Of a stretch of 64,000 nt of DNA, positions 62,423 through 64,000 are shown piece after piece. The translations under genes were made by a program, and so were the position numbers. The DNA comes from Euzebyella marina. Lineage in GTDB: Bacteria; Bacteroidota; Bacteroidia; Flavobacteriales; Flavobacteriaceae. The DNA is taken from the NCBI RefSeq assembly GCF_014855515.1, contig NZ_JACYFK010000001.1, forward strand, positions 1,488,001 through 1,552,000, written 5' to 3'. How positions within the stretch are numbered: the first letter of the stretch is position 1; every line of letters begins with the position of its first letter. The notes under the pieces are model-generated. The model was not told the origin of the DNA, did no database searches, and worked only from the letters and a program-made list of their open reading frames with translations.

Positions 62423-64000
62423 TCAATTGATGGCATCGCCCCTTAAGGTTCTATAATATTTTCTGGCTTGCGGAGAAAAGTAACTGTCTTCATAGTCAAA
62501 AACAATTTTTTCGTAATGAATCATTGCCTTTTCGGGTTGGTTCAAAACTGTTCTGTAAAGTTCGCCAAGGGCGAAATGGGCATCATCGGCCAAAATATCG
62601 GAGGCATAGAACTCGGTAATTTTTAAATAATTGAATTCTGCGGCTGTGTAATCTTTCAATTCTTCCAGTAGTTGGCCTTGCTTGAGCAAAGCTTCGTCTT
62701 CAATTTTTTCTCCTTTGTGGTCTTCAAGTATACCGTTCAATTCTGATATGGCATCTTTTGTTTTCTTTTGGTAGGCCAGCAAATCTGCCCTGGCATATTT
62801 TTTAAGTGCCGTTTGCGTGCTGTCTTCAAGGGAATTATCAGATATCAATAAGCTTAATTGCATGGCATCATTGGCAATGAGCTGAGAGGTTGAACTTCGT
62901 AACACTTTCAACTGTGTTAAGGCCCAATCGAAGTCACCTTTATAAAAACTTGTTTGGGCAACCTTGAATCTGGCATTTTGCCCAAGAACGTCGTTTTTTA
63001 GGTTTTTTTGAATTTGTGAAAAGTAAATCAACGCCTCATTAAATCTTTTGTCGAAAACAAGAATATCACCCAGAGCCAGTTTAATGAAGGCTTTGCCTCT
63101 TTCGTTTAGGGGTAGCTCAAGGCAATTTTTTAGAATCTCGATTGCAGGTGTGGGCTTGTTCGTTCTAAAAGTCAAAAAATTGGCATATGCTACCTGTAAC
63201 TGTAATGTTTGAGGCCTGTACCCGTGTTGTTCTACTAGTGTTTTGAACTCTTTTTCAATACTTTGAAGCTTTTTGTCGTCACCATCTAGCAATTGTATAT
63301 CGATAAGATTGAGGGTGGCATTGAGGCGAACAATTTCATCACCTGTATTTTCGGAAATGAACTCATATATTTCTTTGGCAGTTTCCGTTTCATTTTCATC
63401 TAGGGTCAAATCCCCCAAATTCTCAAGCCTTTGAACAGAAGCACCATCCATACGTTTATAAATGGCCTTTTCTTGGCGAAACGCGCTGGCATATTGTTTT
63501 TGTTGTAGGAAAAGCCAGCTTAATAGTTCGTTCCAAAGCACATGTGGATTTTGTTGCGCATTTTGGACCAATAATTTTCTGAGAAGAAGATTGTTTTCAT
63601 TTTCAGGGTCTGACGATATAAAATCGTCAATGTTTCTTAAAACGTTCGATTTCGAGGTTCTTCCTTCAATTATCAAGTTGAGATACGATTCGTACATTTT
63701 TTCAACATTGCCCTGTTCACCGTACACCCGGGCCATTTGATAATTATAATCGAGCTTTGGGTTGCGTTCCATTGACTTCGAATATGCCTCAAGGGCCCTA
63801 TTCAACAAGGCGTATTTTTGAAACCTATAGCCTATGCCATACCCAAAATTTGGGTTTTCGTCAATTTTGGCGATAGCCTGAGAATAATAGTCTTCCGCTT
63901 TCTGGGGTAGCCCCTGCAGGGTATAGTTATAACCTAGTTCAATTAGTAAAGTGGGGTAGATATTACCTTCTTCAATCTTCTCTGTAATGAACTTTTCGGC
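62423..64000 (-). CDS. Large tetratricopeptide-repeat protein, N-terminus beyond the right edge
   Basis: At least 525 residues; the frame continues to the window edge without a stop, so its start lies outside. Many TPR units are visible: LIELGYNYTLQGLPQKAEDY near the edge, then LEAYSKSMERNPKLDYNYQ, AYANFLTFRTNKPTPAIEIL, ALIYFSQIQKNLKNDVLGQN and FALGELYRTVLNQPEKAMIH, ending in SPQARKYYRTLRGDAIN. This resembles large flavobacterial tetratricopeptide proteins thought to be periplasmic scaffolds. Function not established. It is followed by DUF4286, GGCT and rsmA genes. Confidence 0.82.
   Translation of the reverse strand, partial: AEKFITEKIEEGNIYPTLLIELGYNYTLQGLPQKAEDYYSQAIAKIDENPNFGYGIGYRFQKYALLNRALEAYSKSMERNPKLDYNYQMARVYGEQGNVEKMYESYLNLIIEGRTSKSNVLRNIDDFISSDPENENNLLLRKLLVQNAQQNPHVLWNELLSWLFLQQKQYASAFRQEKAIYKRMDGASVQRLENLGDLTLDENETETAKEIYEFISENTGDEIVRLNATLNLIDIQLLDGDDKKLQSIEKEFKTLVEQHGYRPQTLQLQVAYANFLTFRTNKPTPAIEILKNCLELPLNERGKAFIKLALGDILVFDKRFNEALIYFSQIQKNLKNDVLGQNARFKVAQTSFYKGDFDWALTQLKVLRSSTSQLIANDAMQLSLLISDNSLEDSTQTALKKYARADLLAYQKKTKDAISELNGILEDHKGEKIEDEALLKQGQLLEELKDYTAAEFNYLKITEFYASDILADDAHFALGELYRTVLNQPEKAMIHYEKIVFDYEDSYFSPQARKYYRTLRGDAIN

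Noticed and set aside
1-64000. CRISPR arrays, tRNA or rRNA genes, insertion sequences
   Set aside because: No regular direct repeats, cloverleaf-like segments in gaps, transposase motifs or flanking inverted repeats were found by reading the sequence.

Overview
This is a gene-dense 64 kb chromosomal stretch from a member of the Bacteroidota, most likely a marine Flavobacteriaceae bacterium of the Zobellia/Maribacter/Arenibacter type. The grounds are a SusC/SusD pair with a FecR/ECF sigma system, a type IX secretion C-terminal domain, lipoproteins with SLSC/LLSC-type lipoboxes, promoter boxes of the TAnnTTTG type, a ligase-associated DNA repair operon, an OlsF-type lipid synthase, and an ammonia-lyase that reads almost like the tyrosine ammonia-lyase of Flavobacterium johnsoniae. 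No rRNA, tRNA, CRISPR array, insertion sequence or prophage was seen.

Layout. 0-5.5 kb: the start of a WG-repeat protein, a divergent tyrosine ammonia-lyase / flavin halogenase-like pair, a secreted protein of unknown function and a secreted serine hydrolase. 5.5-8.7 kb: a visibly AT-richer accessory patch with a membrane LytTR regulator, an alpha/beta hydrolase fused to TPR repeats, the wreck of a GNAT acetyltransferase gene and an EF-hand membrane protein. 8.7-18.3 kb: PAP2 phosphatase, a histone-deacetylase-like hydrolase coupled to tex, metG, and a DUF1800-DUF1501 pair. 18.5-19.6 kb: YraN and a stand-alone ACT-domain protein.

19.6-38.0 kb is one long minus-strand metabolic block. Its core is a SusC-SusD-RidA-PLP enzyme-amidohydrolase operon closed by a terminator. 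A second operon follows, with ECF sigma factor, FecR anti-sigma factor and an RraA-like enzyme. All four enzymes (RidA, PLP enzyme, amidohydrolase, RraA-like) carry N-terminal export signals, two of them Tat-like. This suggests a periplasmic deacylation / deamination / imine hydrolysis / retro-aldol or decarboxylation route fed by a TonB-dependent importer and controlled by outer-membrane signalling. A CocE-type hydrolase, a lipoprotein serine hydrolase, an Ldh-family dehydrogenase, a DMT exporter and an acetyl-xylan-esterase-like protein flank the core and may extend it. I rate this block the most interesting part of the window.

38-50.5 kb: mfd, an SDR plus an unusual pyridine-nucleotide-disulfide oxidoreductase, a TspO-like protein, and the four-gene ligase-associated DNA damage response operon (exonuclease, ATP-dependent ligase, Lhr-like helicase, PdeM), preceded by a perfect 10-bp palindrome. 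50.6-64 kb: mainly housekeeping and small stress genes, including TerB, fructose-bisphosphatase, aspartate kinase, ornithine-lipid synthase OlsF, GNATs, TM2 protein, VOC proteins, a 2-hydroxyacid dehydrogenase, MgtE, RsmA, and a large TPR protein that runs off the right edge.

Start codons were moved inward from the longest open frame where an ATG fits the family or signal peptide better; these cases are stated in the entries. Family names rest on motif recognition by eye, not on a database search.
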